Positions 43,911 through 52,700 of a DNA stretch of 64,000 nt are shown in pieces (the stretch's first letter is position 1; every line of letters begins with the position of its first letter). Source of the DNA: an uncultured Clostridium sp. (GTDB lineage Bacteria > Bacillota > Clostridia > TANB77 > CAG-508); assembly GCA_900553125.1 (NCBI GenBank), contig USCB01000002.1, positions 1 through 64,000 on the forward strand, in the 5' to 3' direction. The notes below the pieces were generated by a model, which saw only the letters and a list, made by a program, of their open reading frames with translations, ran no database searches and was not told the DNA's origin. The position numbers and the translations under genes are program-made.

Positions 43911-45767
43911 TTACTCAACTGTAACCGATTTCGCCAAATTTCTAGGCTTATCAACATCCAATCCTTTCTCCTTAGAAACAAAATAACCCAAAAGTTGTAA
44001 AGGAACGATAGTAACAATAGAAGATAGATAAACGCAAGTATTAGGAACAATCACAACATTATCAAACAAAGAAAGATTAACTTCTTTACTAACAGCTTCA
44101 GAAACAACAGCAGTAGTAACAGCACCTCTAGTAATAATTTCTTCCATATTACTTACAGTTTTCTTAACCAAATTCAAATCAGTCATAATACCAATAACAT
44201 TAACACCCTTTTCAATCAAGGCAATAGTACCATGTTTTAATTCACCAGCTGCATAGCTTTCGGAATGAATATAAGAAATTTCTTTTAATTTCAAAGAGGC
44301 CTCCAAGGCTGTTGCATAATCCATGCCTCTACCTAAATAAAATACATCATGTTCTTTAAAAATGCTTTTAGCAATTTCTTGAATGTTAGAAGTATCTTTT
44401 AAAATAGTTTCAATTTTATTAGGTATTATTAGCAATTCCTTCTTTAATTCATCCAAAACACTAGTATCAGCACTTCCGAGTACTTCCGCAAAATATATAG
44501 CTAACAAAGACATAAGTGTGATTTGAGATGTATATGCTTTAGTTGATGCAACTGCAATTTCAGGACCGGCGTGTGTGTAAAGTGTATAATTAGCTTCTCT
44601 AGCTATCGAACTTCCTATAACATTTGTAATTGCAAGTGTTTTAGCGCCATGTGATTTTGAAAGTTTTAATGCTGCCAAAGTATCTGCAGTTTCACCTGAT
44701 TGGCTTATGAAAATACATAATGTTTTGTCATCTATTAATGGATTTCTATATCTAAATTCTGATGCAATATCAACTTCTACATGAATTTTACAAAGATTTT
44801 CTATTGTATTTTTTACGCAAAGCCCAACGTGCATAGCAGTACCACAAGCAACTATATAAATTTGATGTAAAGAACTTAAAAATTCCTTACTAAAGTCGGA
44901 ATCTAATTCACTAAAGTTACATTTATTTCCATCTAATCTTGAACCAATAGTTTCACGAATAGCTTTAGGTTGTTCCATAATTTCTTTAAGCATATAATCC
45001 TCAAAACCATCTTTATCAGCGGCCATAGCGTCCCAAGTAATTGTTGTAGTTTCCTTAGAAATTTCATTTAAATCTTTATCATAAAATTTGATATTATCTC
45101 TTGATAATAGAACATATTCATAATTATCTAACAAATAAAAATCCTTTGTATAACTCAAAATAGCAGGAATATCTGAGGCAACATAACTTTCACCATTTCC
45201 TTTACCAACAACTAAAGGACTGTCTTTTCTAACAACAATCATATTATCAGGCATATATTTTGATAAAATTTCAAGTGAAAAGCTTCCAATTAGGCTATCA
45301 CAAGTCTTTTTAACAGCTCTTAATAATTTTAAATCATCATGCCCATCATCTTTATTATAGTAATAATGTATCAAATTAGGAACAATTTCAGTATCTGTAT
45401 CTGAAATAAAATGATATCCATTTTTGATTAACATATTTTTAAGTTCAATGTAATTCTCTATAATACCATTATGAACAACTGCGATTGATTCTGAGTTATC
45501 CAAATGTGGGTGAGAATTTATTTTTGAAGGAATACCGTGAGTTGCCCATCTTGTATGAGCAATACCAATTGATCCTTCTAATTTTTTAGGATCTTCTAAA
45601 TTATAAAGGTTTTCAACACGACCTTTGTCTTTAGCAACCTTAATTGAGTCTTTTTCCAAAGTTGCAATTCCAGCTGAATCATAACCTCTATACTCTAATT
45701 TTGAAAGTCCTGCAAGTAAAATAGGACTAGCTTTTTGGAATCCAATATATCCAACAATTCCACACAT
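43911..45767 (-). CDS. glmS: Glutamine-fructose-6-phosphate aminotransferase (isomerising)
   Basis: A 618-residue enzyme. I use the ATG that leaves Cys as residue 2 (MCGIVGYIG), because this Cys becomes the catalytic N-terminus; AAAGGAGAG lies upstream, and 14 further codons are non-coding. The glutaminase domain has YRGYDSAG, HTRWATHG and VHNGIIENY. The two SIS isomerase domains have IVACGTAMHVG, SQSGETADTLAAL and SKAYTSQ, and the tail ends NLAKSVTVE. It makes glucosamine-6-phosphate for cell-wall precursors. Expression is controlled by the self-cleaving ribozyme in its leader. Confidence 0.97.
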   Translation of the reverse strand: MCGIVGYIGFQKASPILLAGLSKLEYRGYDSAGIATLEKDSIKVAKDKGRVENLYNLEDPKKLEGSIGIAHTRWATHGIPSKINSHPHLDNSESIAVVHNGIIENYIELKNMLIKNGYHFISDTDTEIVPNLIHYYYNKDDGHDDLKLLRAVKKTCDSLIGSFSLEILSKYMPDNMIVVRKDSPLVVGKGNGESYVASDIPAILSYTKDFYLLDNYEYVLLSRDNIKFYDKDLNEISKETTTITWDAMAADKDGFEDYMLKEIMEQPKAIRETIGSRLDGNKCNFSELDSDFSKEFLSSLHQIYIVACGTAMHVGLCVKNTIENLCKIHVEVDIASEFRYRNPLIDDKTLCIFISQSGETADTLAALKLSKSHGAKTLAITNVIGSSIAREANYTLYTHAGPEIAVASTKAYTSQITLMSLLAIYFAEVLGSADTSVLDELKKELLIIPNKIETILKDTSNIQEIAKSIFKEHDVFYLGRGMDYATALEASLKLKEISYIHSESYAAGELKHGTIALIEKGVNVIGIMTDLNLVKKTVSNMEEIITRGAVTTAVVSEAVSKEVNLSLFDNVVIVPNTCVYLSSIVTIVPLQLLGYFVSKEKGLDVDKPRNLAKSVTVE

Positions 45768-45839
45768 AAAAATCTCTCCTTTTTTAAATATATTTGGAAT
45801 TGAAAGCATTACTTTAATTTAATGTTTGTTATAATGTCA

Positions 45840-45951
45840 CCATTATTTTTTAACTAAATCTTTGGTAAAGTAAATACCACCAAGGCATCCGCCGAATATT
45901 TCGATAACCTTGGACCTCGTCAACATAAATTTATTATGTCCTGGCGCTTAT
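45840..45951 (-). promoter_or_regulatory. glmS ribozyme (glucosamine-6-phosphate riboswitch)
   Basis: Reading the minus strand from about 45950: AAGCGCCAGGACAT, then GTTGACGAGGTCCAAGG, GTTATCGAAATATTCGGCGG and ATGCCTTGGTGG, then a P4-like GGTATTTACTTTACC stem. These are the conserved core elements of the glmS ribozyme, in order. Cleavage is expected just 5' of GCGCC, between 45948 and 45947. With glucosamine-6-phosphate bound, the mRNA self-cleaves and is degraded, so the enzyme is feedback-regulated. The 3' boundary is approximate. Confidence 0.95.
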
Positions 45952-45960
45952 TTTTTTGTA

Positions 45961-46037
45961 TTGGGGACGGTTCTTTTTGCGAAAAGAACCGTCCCTAATC
46001 AGAAATTTTGCAAAAGGAACCGTCCCCAATCCGAAAT
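45961..46037. repeat. Family A palindrome plus half-copy in the glmS leader, copy 4
   Basis: TTGGGGACGGTTCTTTTTGC and the reverse arm GAAAAGAACCGTCCCTAATC form an imperfect palindrome (45961-46000). A third, single arm (AAAGGAACCGTCCCCAATCC) follows at 46014-46033. It sits between the glmS promoter and the ribozyme cleavage site. Confidence 0.88.
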
Positions 46038-46057
46038 TACTTTCAATTTATACAGTA

Positions 46058-46086
46058 TATTATAATAATATAAAAAATGTTTCAAG
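46058..46086 (-). promoter_or_regulatory. Probable glmS promoter
   Basis: On the minus strand TTGAAA is followed after 17-18 nt by TAATAT. No better match lies closer to the ribozyme. Confidence 0.5.
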
Positions 46087-46172
46087 TCTTTTCACAAAAA
46101 AATTCAAAAAAACTGTTTTCAAAAAATACAAATCCTGTTATAATAAAATGGTATCAAAGAGAGGGGAAAAAG

Positions 46173-46685
46173 ATGGACAAACTAACTGTATTAATAAATG
46201 AATCAAAAATAAATGCACGACTTGATGAGCTTGCAAAAGAAATAATGAGAGATTATAAAGACGAAGATATTGTATTTGTAGGAATTCTAAGAGGTGCAGC
46301 AATGTTTATGGTTGAACTTGCAAAAAGAATAAAAAATAATGTTGAATTTGAATTTATACAACTAGAAAGCTATGAAGGAACGGAAAGTACAGGTGTTGTA
46401 AAACTAAGACAGGAATTAACAGGAAAAATTGAGGATAAAAATATAATAATAATTGAGGATATAATAGACACAGGTAGAACTTTAGAATATTTAAGGAACC
46501 ATATAAAAACATTTAGCCCAAAAAGTGTAAAAATTTGTGCATTACTTAGCAAACCATCAAGAAGAATTTTCGAATTAAATGTTGATTATATAGGATTTTC
46601 AATACCAGATGAATTTGTTGTAGGATTCGGAATGGACTATAATCAGAAATATAGAAATTTACCATATATTGGTAAAATCGGTTAA
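46173..46685 (+). CDS. hpt: Hypoxanthine phosphoribosyltransferase
   Basis: A 170-residue purine salvage enzyme: FVGILRGAAMFMVELAKRI (PPi loop), IQLESYEGTESTG, the PRPP loop IIIEDIIDTGRTL near residue 92, and the C-terminal FVVGFGMDYNQKYRNLPYIG. It makes IMP or GMP from base and PRPP. The ATG at 46173 follows GAGAGGGG; 32 upstream codons are not supported. A TATAAT lies 30 nt before the start. uvrC follows after 14 nt. Confidence 0.95.
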   Translation: MDKLTVLINESKINARLDELAKEIMRDYKDEDIVFVGILRGAAMFMVELAKRIKNNVEFEFIQLESYEGTESTGVVKLRQELTGKIEDKNIIIIEDIIDTGRTLEYLRNHIKTFSPKSVKICALLSKPSRRIFELNVDYIGFSIPDEFVVGFGMDYNQKYRNLPYIGKIG

Positions 46686-46699
46686 AGAAGGAGTCAAAG

Positions 46700-48493
46700 A
46701 TGTTTGACATAAAAGAAGAACTAAGAAAGTTGCCTAAAGACCCAGGTGTATATTTGATGAAAGACAAAGATGATAATATCATTTATGTTGGAAAAGCAGT
46801 GAATTTGAAAAATAGAGTAAGTTCATATTTTAGAAAAACAAACAAAACAGATAGAATACTCAAAATGGTATCTCAAATAGACCATTTTGAGTATATTGTC
46901 GTAAGTAATGAAGCAGAAGCATTAATTTTGGAATGCAATCTTATAAAGAAAAACAGACCAAAATATAATGTTTTATTAAAAGATGATAAAACTTATCCAT
47001 ACATAAAAATTGATGTGAAATCAGATTACCCAAATGTAATTATTACAAGAAGACTTTTAAATGATGGAGCAAAATATTTTGGACCTTATGCTAACCCGGG
47101 TGCTGCAAAGGAAATGGTTAATTTTATAAAGGAAAAATATAAAATAAGGCAATGTAGGAATTTTAAATCAAATACTAGAGCTTGCCTAAATTTCCATATA
47201 AAAAGATGTTTAGCACCTTGTATTGGTAATATAAGTAAAGAAGATTATAGAAAGCAAATTGATGAGATAATTGATTTGTTAGAAGGTAAAACTGATAAAA
47301 TAATAAAAGACCTAAAACATCAGATGAAAGAGGCATCTGAAAAATTGGATTTTGAAAATGCGGCTTATATTAGAGATAGAATGTTGGCGATTGAAACTGC
47401 ATCCCAAAAGCAAAAGGTTTCAAATATTTCTGAAAATAATATAGATGTTATAGGTATGGCAAAATCTGAATTAGAGGTGTGTATAGAAATCTTTTTTGTT
47501 CGTGGTAGTAAAATGATAGGCAGGGAACATTACTTTTTCGATAATTTAGGTGATATGGATGATGGTGAAATAATATCTGGTTTTATCAAACAGTATTATA
47601 TGGATAATTTAAATATTCCTAATAAAATTATGGTAAGTAGGGAGTTAGAAGATGAGGTAGCCTTAGAAGAATGGCTTGGAGGTAAAACTACACACAAGGT
47701 CACAATTCATAGCCCTAAAAAAGGTACGAAATTGAGATTTGTGGAGATGGCAGATAAAAATAGTAAAGTTACATTGGAAAACAAAGAAAAGACGCAAAAT
47801 TCGATTCTCGTTGAATTGAAGGATAAATTACAGATGGATAGATTGCCAAGAAAAATTGAAACATATGATATCTCAAATATTTCTGGTGAATTTATGGTTG
47901 CAGCTATGTGTGTTATGGAAGATGGAGCAATTAAAAAGAATTTATCTAGAAGATTTAAGATTAAAACTGTAATTGGTCAAGATGATCCACGTTCGATGGA
48001 GGAAGTTATAACAAGAAGATTAAAACATTCAATAGAAAACCCAGATGACAAAGGTTTTGGCAAACTTCCTGATGCGATTTTTGCTGATGGTGGTATTACT
48101 CAGATTAGAGCAGTTAGAAGAGCAGTTGATAAATATGGTGTTGATATTAAGATTTTTGGTATGGTTAAAAATGACAAGCACCAAACTAGAGCTTTGATGG
48201 ATGAGGATAGAAATGAGGTTGAAATTTCGGAAAGGTTGTTTAATTTGATTACTTTGTTTCAGGATACGGTTCATGATACTGCTGTTTTCTATCATAGAAA
48301 GCTTAGAGATAAGGCTTTAACTAGTTCTGAATTGGATGAGATTGATGGAATTGGTGAGGCTAAGAAGAAGGAACTTTTGCGAGTGTTTGGTAGTGTGGAG
48401 AAGATTAAATGTGCAGATGTTGAAGAGATTATGAAGGTAAAGGGAATTAGTAAGGAGTTAGCTGAGAAAATTAAATATAAGTTGAATAAATAA
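46700..48493 (+). CDS. uvrC: Excinuclease ABC subunit C
   Basis: A 597-residue nucleotide excision repair nuclease. The GIY-YIG domain is PGVYLMKDKDDNIIYVGKAV with NLKNRVSSYF, followed by a Cys-rich region (RACLNFHIKRCLAPCIG), the UvrB-binding UVR motif (HQMKEASEKLDFENAAYIRD) near residue 205, the RNase H-like C-terminal nuclease (YDISNISGEFMVAAM, FADGGITQIRAV) and two helix-hairpin-helix motifs at the end. It cuts on both sides of lesions with UvrB. GAAGGAG precedes the ATG. The last third has T-ending codons. Confidence 0.96.
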   Translation: MFDIKEELRKLPKDPGVYLMKDKDDNIIYVGKAVNLKNRVSSYFRKTNKTDRILKMVSQIDHFEYIVVSNEAEALILECNLIKKNRPKYNVLLKDDKTYPYIKIDVKSDYPNVIITRRLLNDGAKYFGPYANPGAAKEMVNFIKEKYKIRQCRNFKSNTRACLNFHIKRCLAPCIGNISKEDYRKQIDEIIDLLEGKTDKIIKDLKHQMKEASEKLDFENAAYIRDRMLAIETASQKQKVSNISENNIDVIGMAKSELEVCIEIFFVRGSKMIGREHYFFDNLGDMDDGEIISGFIKQYYMDNLNIPNKIMVSRELEDEVALEEWLGGKTTHKVTIHSPKKGTKLRFVEMADKNSKVTLENKEKTQNSILVELKDKLQMDRLPRKIETYDISNISGEFMVAAMCVMEDGAIKKNLSRRFKIKTVIGQDDPRSMEEVITRRLKHSIENPDDKGFGKLPDAIFADGGITQIRAVRRAVDKYGVDIKIFGMVKNDKHQTRALMDEDRNEVEISERLFNLITLFQDTVHDTAVFYHRKLRDKALTSSELDEIDGIGEAKKKELLRVFGSVEKIKCADVEEIMKVKGISKELAEKIKYKLNK

Positions 48494-48509
48494 TTATATT
48501 TTGATTTAA

Positions 48510-48549
48510 AATGAAAAACACCACTTTGGAAAAATTCCTCTGTGGTGTA
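48510..48549 (-). terminator. Terminator for the small membrane gene
   Basis: On the minus strand ACACCAC pairs with GTGGTGT, with an inner GGAA/TTCC, followed by TTTTTCATTTT. Confidence 0.8.
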
Positions 48550-48558
48550 AGGGGCTGC

Positions 48559-48819
48559 CTAGTGTATTGCAAAAAACAATAACACATAGGCTATAATGCC
48601 TATAATCCCAAATCCTCGGGTAAGGTAAAGGGTTAAGACAGCCCACAAAACGGCACCTATTATATGCCGTTTTTGAGTTAATATGTTTAACAGTGCAAGG
48701 GTCACCATAAGGTGATAAAACAGGATGCTTAATACAGTATACTGCATTAAACATGCAACTGTTCCGATGAGCTGAGAAACAATTAACGTTAAAAATAAAA
48801 CCCGGTTCTTTTTTTTCAT
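48559..48819 (-). CDS. Three-helix membrane protein, acquired-looking
   Basis: An 86-residue protein starting MKKKNRVLFLTLIVSQLIGT with AAGGAGG nine bases upstream. Three hydrophobic segments span about residues 6-22, 28-44 and 58-84. I do not recognise the family. It uses two CGG arginine codons and a more GC-rich codon set than neighbours. Its upstream sequence (AAGTTTGTTTT then AAGAAAG) resembles that of the gene at 53532, which suggests both came from the same source. Confidence 0.6.
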   Translation of the reverse strand: MKKKNRVLFLTLIVSQLIGTVACLMQYTVLSILFYHLMVTLALLNILTQKRHIIGAVLWAVLTLYLTRGFGIIGIIAYVLLFFAIH

Positions 48820-48928
48820 CGTAAAGAACCCTCCTTTCTTCAAAAAACAAACTTCAGTTACTATCTTCAATTATACTATAATCTGCAATAAAAGTCAAAT
48901 TATGTAAATTAAAGAAAGAAGGAATATA

Positions 48929-49084
48929 ATGAAAATAAAAGAATTAAGATTACTAAATATAACAATAAAGCAAAACGATAAAATACTTTATCAAGGGAAA
49001 ACAGAAGAAATTCCAAATGATTTAAGAGAAAAAGAATATAATAAAATCTACTTCGAAGGGGTAGATGTAATAGTAGAAATATAA
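48929..49084 (+). CDS. Small protein of unknown function
   Basis: A 51-residue protein with GAAAGAAGGAA before the ATG: MKIKELRLLNITIKQNDKIL and an acidic end (EGVDVIVEI). The sequence reads like a compact beta fold of the kind seen in phage or plasmid small proteins, but I cannot assign it. Codon use is AT-rich like the host. Confidence 0.5.
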   Translation: MKIKELRLLNITIKQNDKILYQGKTEEIPNDLREKEYNKIYFEGVDVIVEI

Positions 49085-49085
49085 A

Positions 49086-49122
49086 AAACCCAAAGCCATG
49101 TCCAGGGCTCTGAGTTTTTTAT
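49086..49122. terminator. Terminator between convergent small genes
   Basis: AAACCCAAAGCC pairs imperfectly with GGGCTCTGAGTTT; T-runs follow on both strands. Confidence 0.65.
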
Positions 49123-49478
49123 TTGCTTGTGATTTTGGTATAAAGGTATAAAAACCCCTTCACTACCAAAAACGCAGCTACTCCAGCACAGGCGGTTGGT
49201 TGGTTAAACCAACAAAAAGGCTCTACCATCCAAGGTGCTGAAATCGGAATCATGAAGAGTTGGCGGCAGCCAAACAAAACGATGACTCCTAATACTGCCT
49301 CAAGTGCTGCGACCTGAGGACTTGCGGCTGTTATTACAACAGCCAAAGCAAACAGCAACGAAATTACTGTTGCATTGTCGTGTCCCATGCCGGTATACCA
49401 TGATAAGAATATAAATACTGTAAATGGTGTACCAGCATATTCCATAAGTATATTCCAAAAGCTATTGACTTTTTTCAT
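49119..49478 (-). CDS. Membrane protein of unknown function, acquired-looking
   Basis: A 119-residue protein starting MKKVNSFWNILMEYAGTPFT with GGAAGGAG upstream of the chosen ATG; 13 further codons upstream are unlikely. Three or four hydrophobic segments follow (FIFLSWYTG, ISLLFALAVVITAA, LEAVLGVIVLFGC, ACAGVAAFLVVKGFLYLY). It resembles short Lachnospiraceae membrane proteins, but I cannot name it. GC-richer codons set it apart from its neighbours. The 209 nt before addA also hold the addA promoter and nothing else I can support. Confidence 0.55.
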   Translation of the reverse strand: MKKVNSFWNILMEYAGTPFTVFIFLSWYTGMGHDNATVISLLFALAVVITAASPQVAALEAVLGVIVLFGCRQLFMIPISAPWMVEPFCWFNQPTACAGVAAFLVVKGFLYLYTKITSK

Positions 49479-49656
49479 ATATGGATGCTCCTTCCTTTTT
49501 ACTGAGAAATAGGGCATAACACGAAGTTATGGGACAGAAACCCTACTATATTTACGGTAACTACCTGGTTATATAGAACCAAAGATTAACATAATTATAC
49601 AACATTATGTCTAAAAAATCAAATAAAAAATAAAATTTATAAAATAAATTACAACA

Positions 49657-49685
49657 TTGACATAAATAAATGCGATTGCTATAAT
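49657..49685 (+). promoter_or_regulatory. addA promoter
   Basis: TTGACA and TATAAT exactly 17 nt apart, a full sigma-A consensus, 41 nt before the addA ATG. Confidence 0.88.
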
Positions 49686-49726
49686 CTAATAACAAAACAT
49701 TACTCAAAACTGAAAGGAGCAAAGCA

Positions 49727-52700
49727 ATGAACTGGACACCCGAACAATCCCAAGCAATCTATAAAAAAGACAGTAACATCCTAGTTGCAGCAGCAGCAGG
49801 AAGTGGAAAAACAGCAGTATTAGTAGAAAGAATAATAAATAAAATAATAAAAGAAAAAATAAATATAGATAGGCTCTTAGTAGTAACATTTACAAATGCA
49901 GCAGCATCAGAAATGAGAGAAAGAATATTAAAATCAATTTATCAAATAATAGATAGTGAAGAACCACAAGATGAAGAAACAATAAATCACTTACAAAGGC
50001 AAATAACACTATTAAATAAAGCAAATATCTGTACAATAGACTCATTCTGCCTAGACGTAATAAAAAATAACTTTTTTGAAATAGAAATATCGCCAAATTT
50101 CAGAATAGCAGATACAGCAGAAATTGACTTATTAAAACAAGAGGTGCTAGAAAAACTATTTGAAGAAAAATATGAAAATCATGACCAAGACTTTGAAAAA
50201 TTAGTGAAAACATATACATCATATAGAGATGATACACCTTTAAAAGATATGATTTTTAGAATTTATACATATATAGAATCAAATCCATTTCCATTAAAAT
50301 GGCTAAAAGAGCAGGTGGAAAAATTTAATATAAAAGACATAAAACAAGATTTTTCAAATACAGAATGGGGAAAAATTTTACTTCAAAATATAAAAGAAGA
50401 ACTGGAAGATTGCATAAAAAAATTAAAAGCAGAAGAAAAAAGGCTATCAGTTGAAAGTGAACTTGAACAATATGAAAGAGTAATTTCGTCTGATATCCAG
50501 CAATTAGAAATGGTATATGGAAATCTTGAAAGTTGGGATAAGGCATATAATTTGATAAATAATGTAGAATTCTTAAAATGGCCTGTTTCAAGAAAAATAA
50601 CTAATCCTGAAAAAGATAGAGCAAAAGCAATAAGAGATAAAGTCACAAAAGATTTTAAAGCAAAAAGGACAAAAGTTTTTACAGCAAATTCGGAAATAGC
50701 AAATGAGGATTTAATAGAAATGTATGAAGTTTTATCGAAACTTGAAAAATTAATAGTAGATTTTGATAAAGAATTTTCAAAAAATAAGAAAGATAGAAAC
50801 ATTGTAGATTTTAGTGATGTTGAGCATTTAGCACTTAAAATTTTAGTAAAAGAAGAGAATTTGCCATCTGAAATTGCAAAAAAATATCAAGAGAAATTTG
50901 TGGAAATTGCAATAGATGAATACCAAGATAGTAATTTAGTACAAGAATATATTTTAACTTCAATATCAAATGGAAAAAATATTTTTATGGTTGGAGATGT
51001 TAAGCAAAGCATTTATAAATTTAGACAAGCGATGCCAGATTTATTTTTAAGTAAATATAGTAATTATAGTGAAAATGAGGCAAATGAAAAAGGTTTAAAA
51101 ATAAAGCTTTTTAAGAACTTTAGAAGTAGAAAAAATGTGCTTGATTTTACTAATCTTATATTTGAAAATATAATGGGAGAAAAAATTGGAGAAATAGATT
51201 ACACAGAGGAGGAATATTTAAATTTAGGAGCAAATTACGTAGAAAGTAAAGAAGATTTAGTTTCTGAAATTGATATATTAGATGTGACAGAAGATGATGA
51301 TGACGAAAATCGAGAAGATGTAGAGATAACAGAAAATACACAAGATGAATTATTAGAAGAAATAGAAAAAGTAGAAGATATAGAGTTAGAGGCAAAATTT
51401 GTTGCACAAAAAATAAAGGAGTTGATAGATAGTAAATTTCAAGTATATGATAACAAAAAAGGAGAATTTAGAGATATTCATTTTAGAGATATTGTAATAC
51501 TTTTACGTTCAACGAAAAATAAGGCAAATATATTTGAAAAAGAATTAACTAATCTAAATATAAATGTATATTCTGACACATCTCAGGAATACCTAGAATC
51601 TTATGAGATACAAGTAATTATGGATTTATTAAAAATCATAGATAATCCATATCAAGATATACCACTTGTGCATGTAATGTTATCAAGCATAGGAATGTTT
51701 ACAGATGATGACTTGTTGGAAATAAGATTATGTGACCAAAATGATGATTTTTATACTACATTATTAAAATCTAGATTGTCTGTAAGAGAAGAACTTAAAG
51801 AGAAAATAGAAAAATTTTTAAGTAAAATAGAGGATTTTAGAGAAAAAAATGGGTATATGGATTTAGATGAACTTATTTGGACTATTTATGAGGAAACAGG
51901 TTTCTTAAATTATGTAGCTTTAATGCCAAATGGTGCTTTAAGAGTTGCAAATTTGAAAATGCTTTTTGAGAGAGCTAAACAATATGAAAGTGCATCATTT
52001 AAGGGATTATTCAATTTTATAAACTTTATCGAAAGAATAAAACTAGGAAGTGGAGATTTAGGTGCCGCAAAGCTTATTGGGGAAAATGAAGATGTTGTAA
52101 GAATTATGAGTATCCACAAAAGTAAAGGATTAGAGTTTCCAGTTGTGTTCTTATCTTGCACAGGTTCAGGATTTAATATGATGGATTTAAATAGTGATAT
52201 TTTATTACATCAAAAAATTGGAATTGGTGTAAAATATATTGATTATGATAGACAAATAAAATATGATACAATTTCAAAATTAGCATTAAGAGAAAAGCTA
52301 TTAGAAGAAAATTTATCAGAGGAAATGCGTATTTTATATGTTGCTTTAACAAGAGCAAAAGAAAAAATTTATGTTACAGGTGTTAAAAAAGATTTTCAAA
52401 AAAACAAGGAAAAGATGCAGGAATTAGTGGATATTTATAAAAAGGAAAATGGAAAAATAAACCCTATTTTGATAAAAAAATATAAAAAATATATTGATTG
52501 GATTCTACTTGTTTATATGTATAATTTTGAGAATTTACATGATATCCTAAAAATAAATACATTGAAAAGAAAAGATGTATTAAAAACAATAAAAAAGGAA
52601 GAAAGGGAAGAGATAGATATTTTTAAGGTTTTAGAAGAGAAATCAAAAGATGTAAATCAAGAGGACATATTAAGGTTAAAAAATCAATTAATATTTGAAT

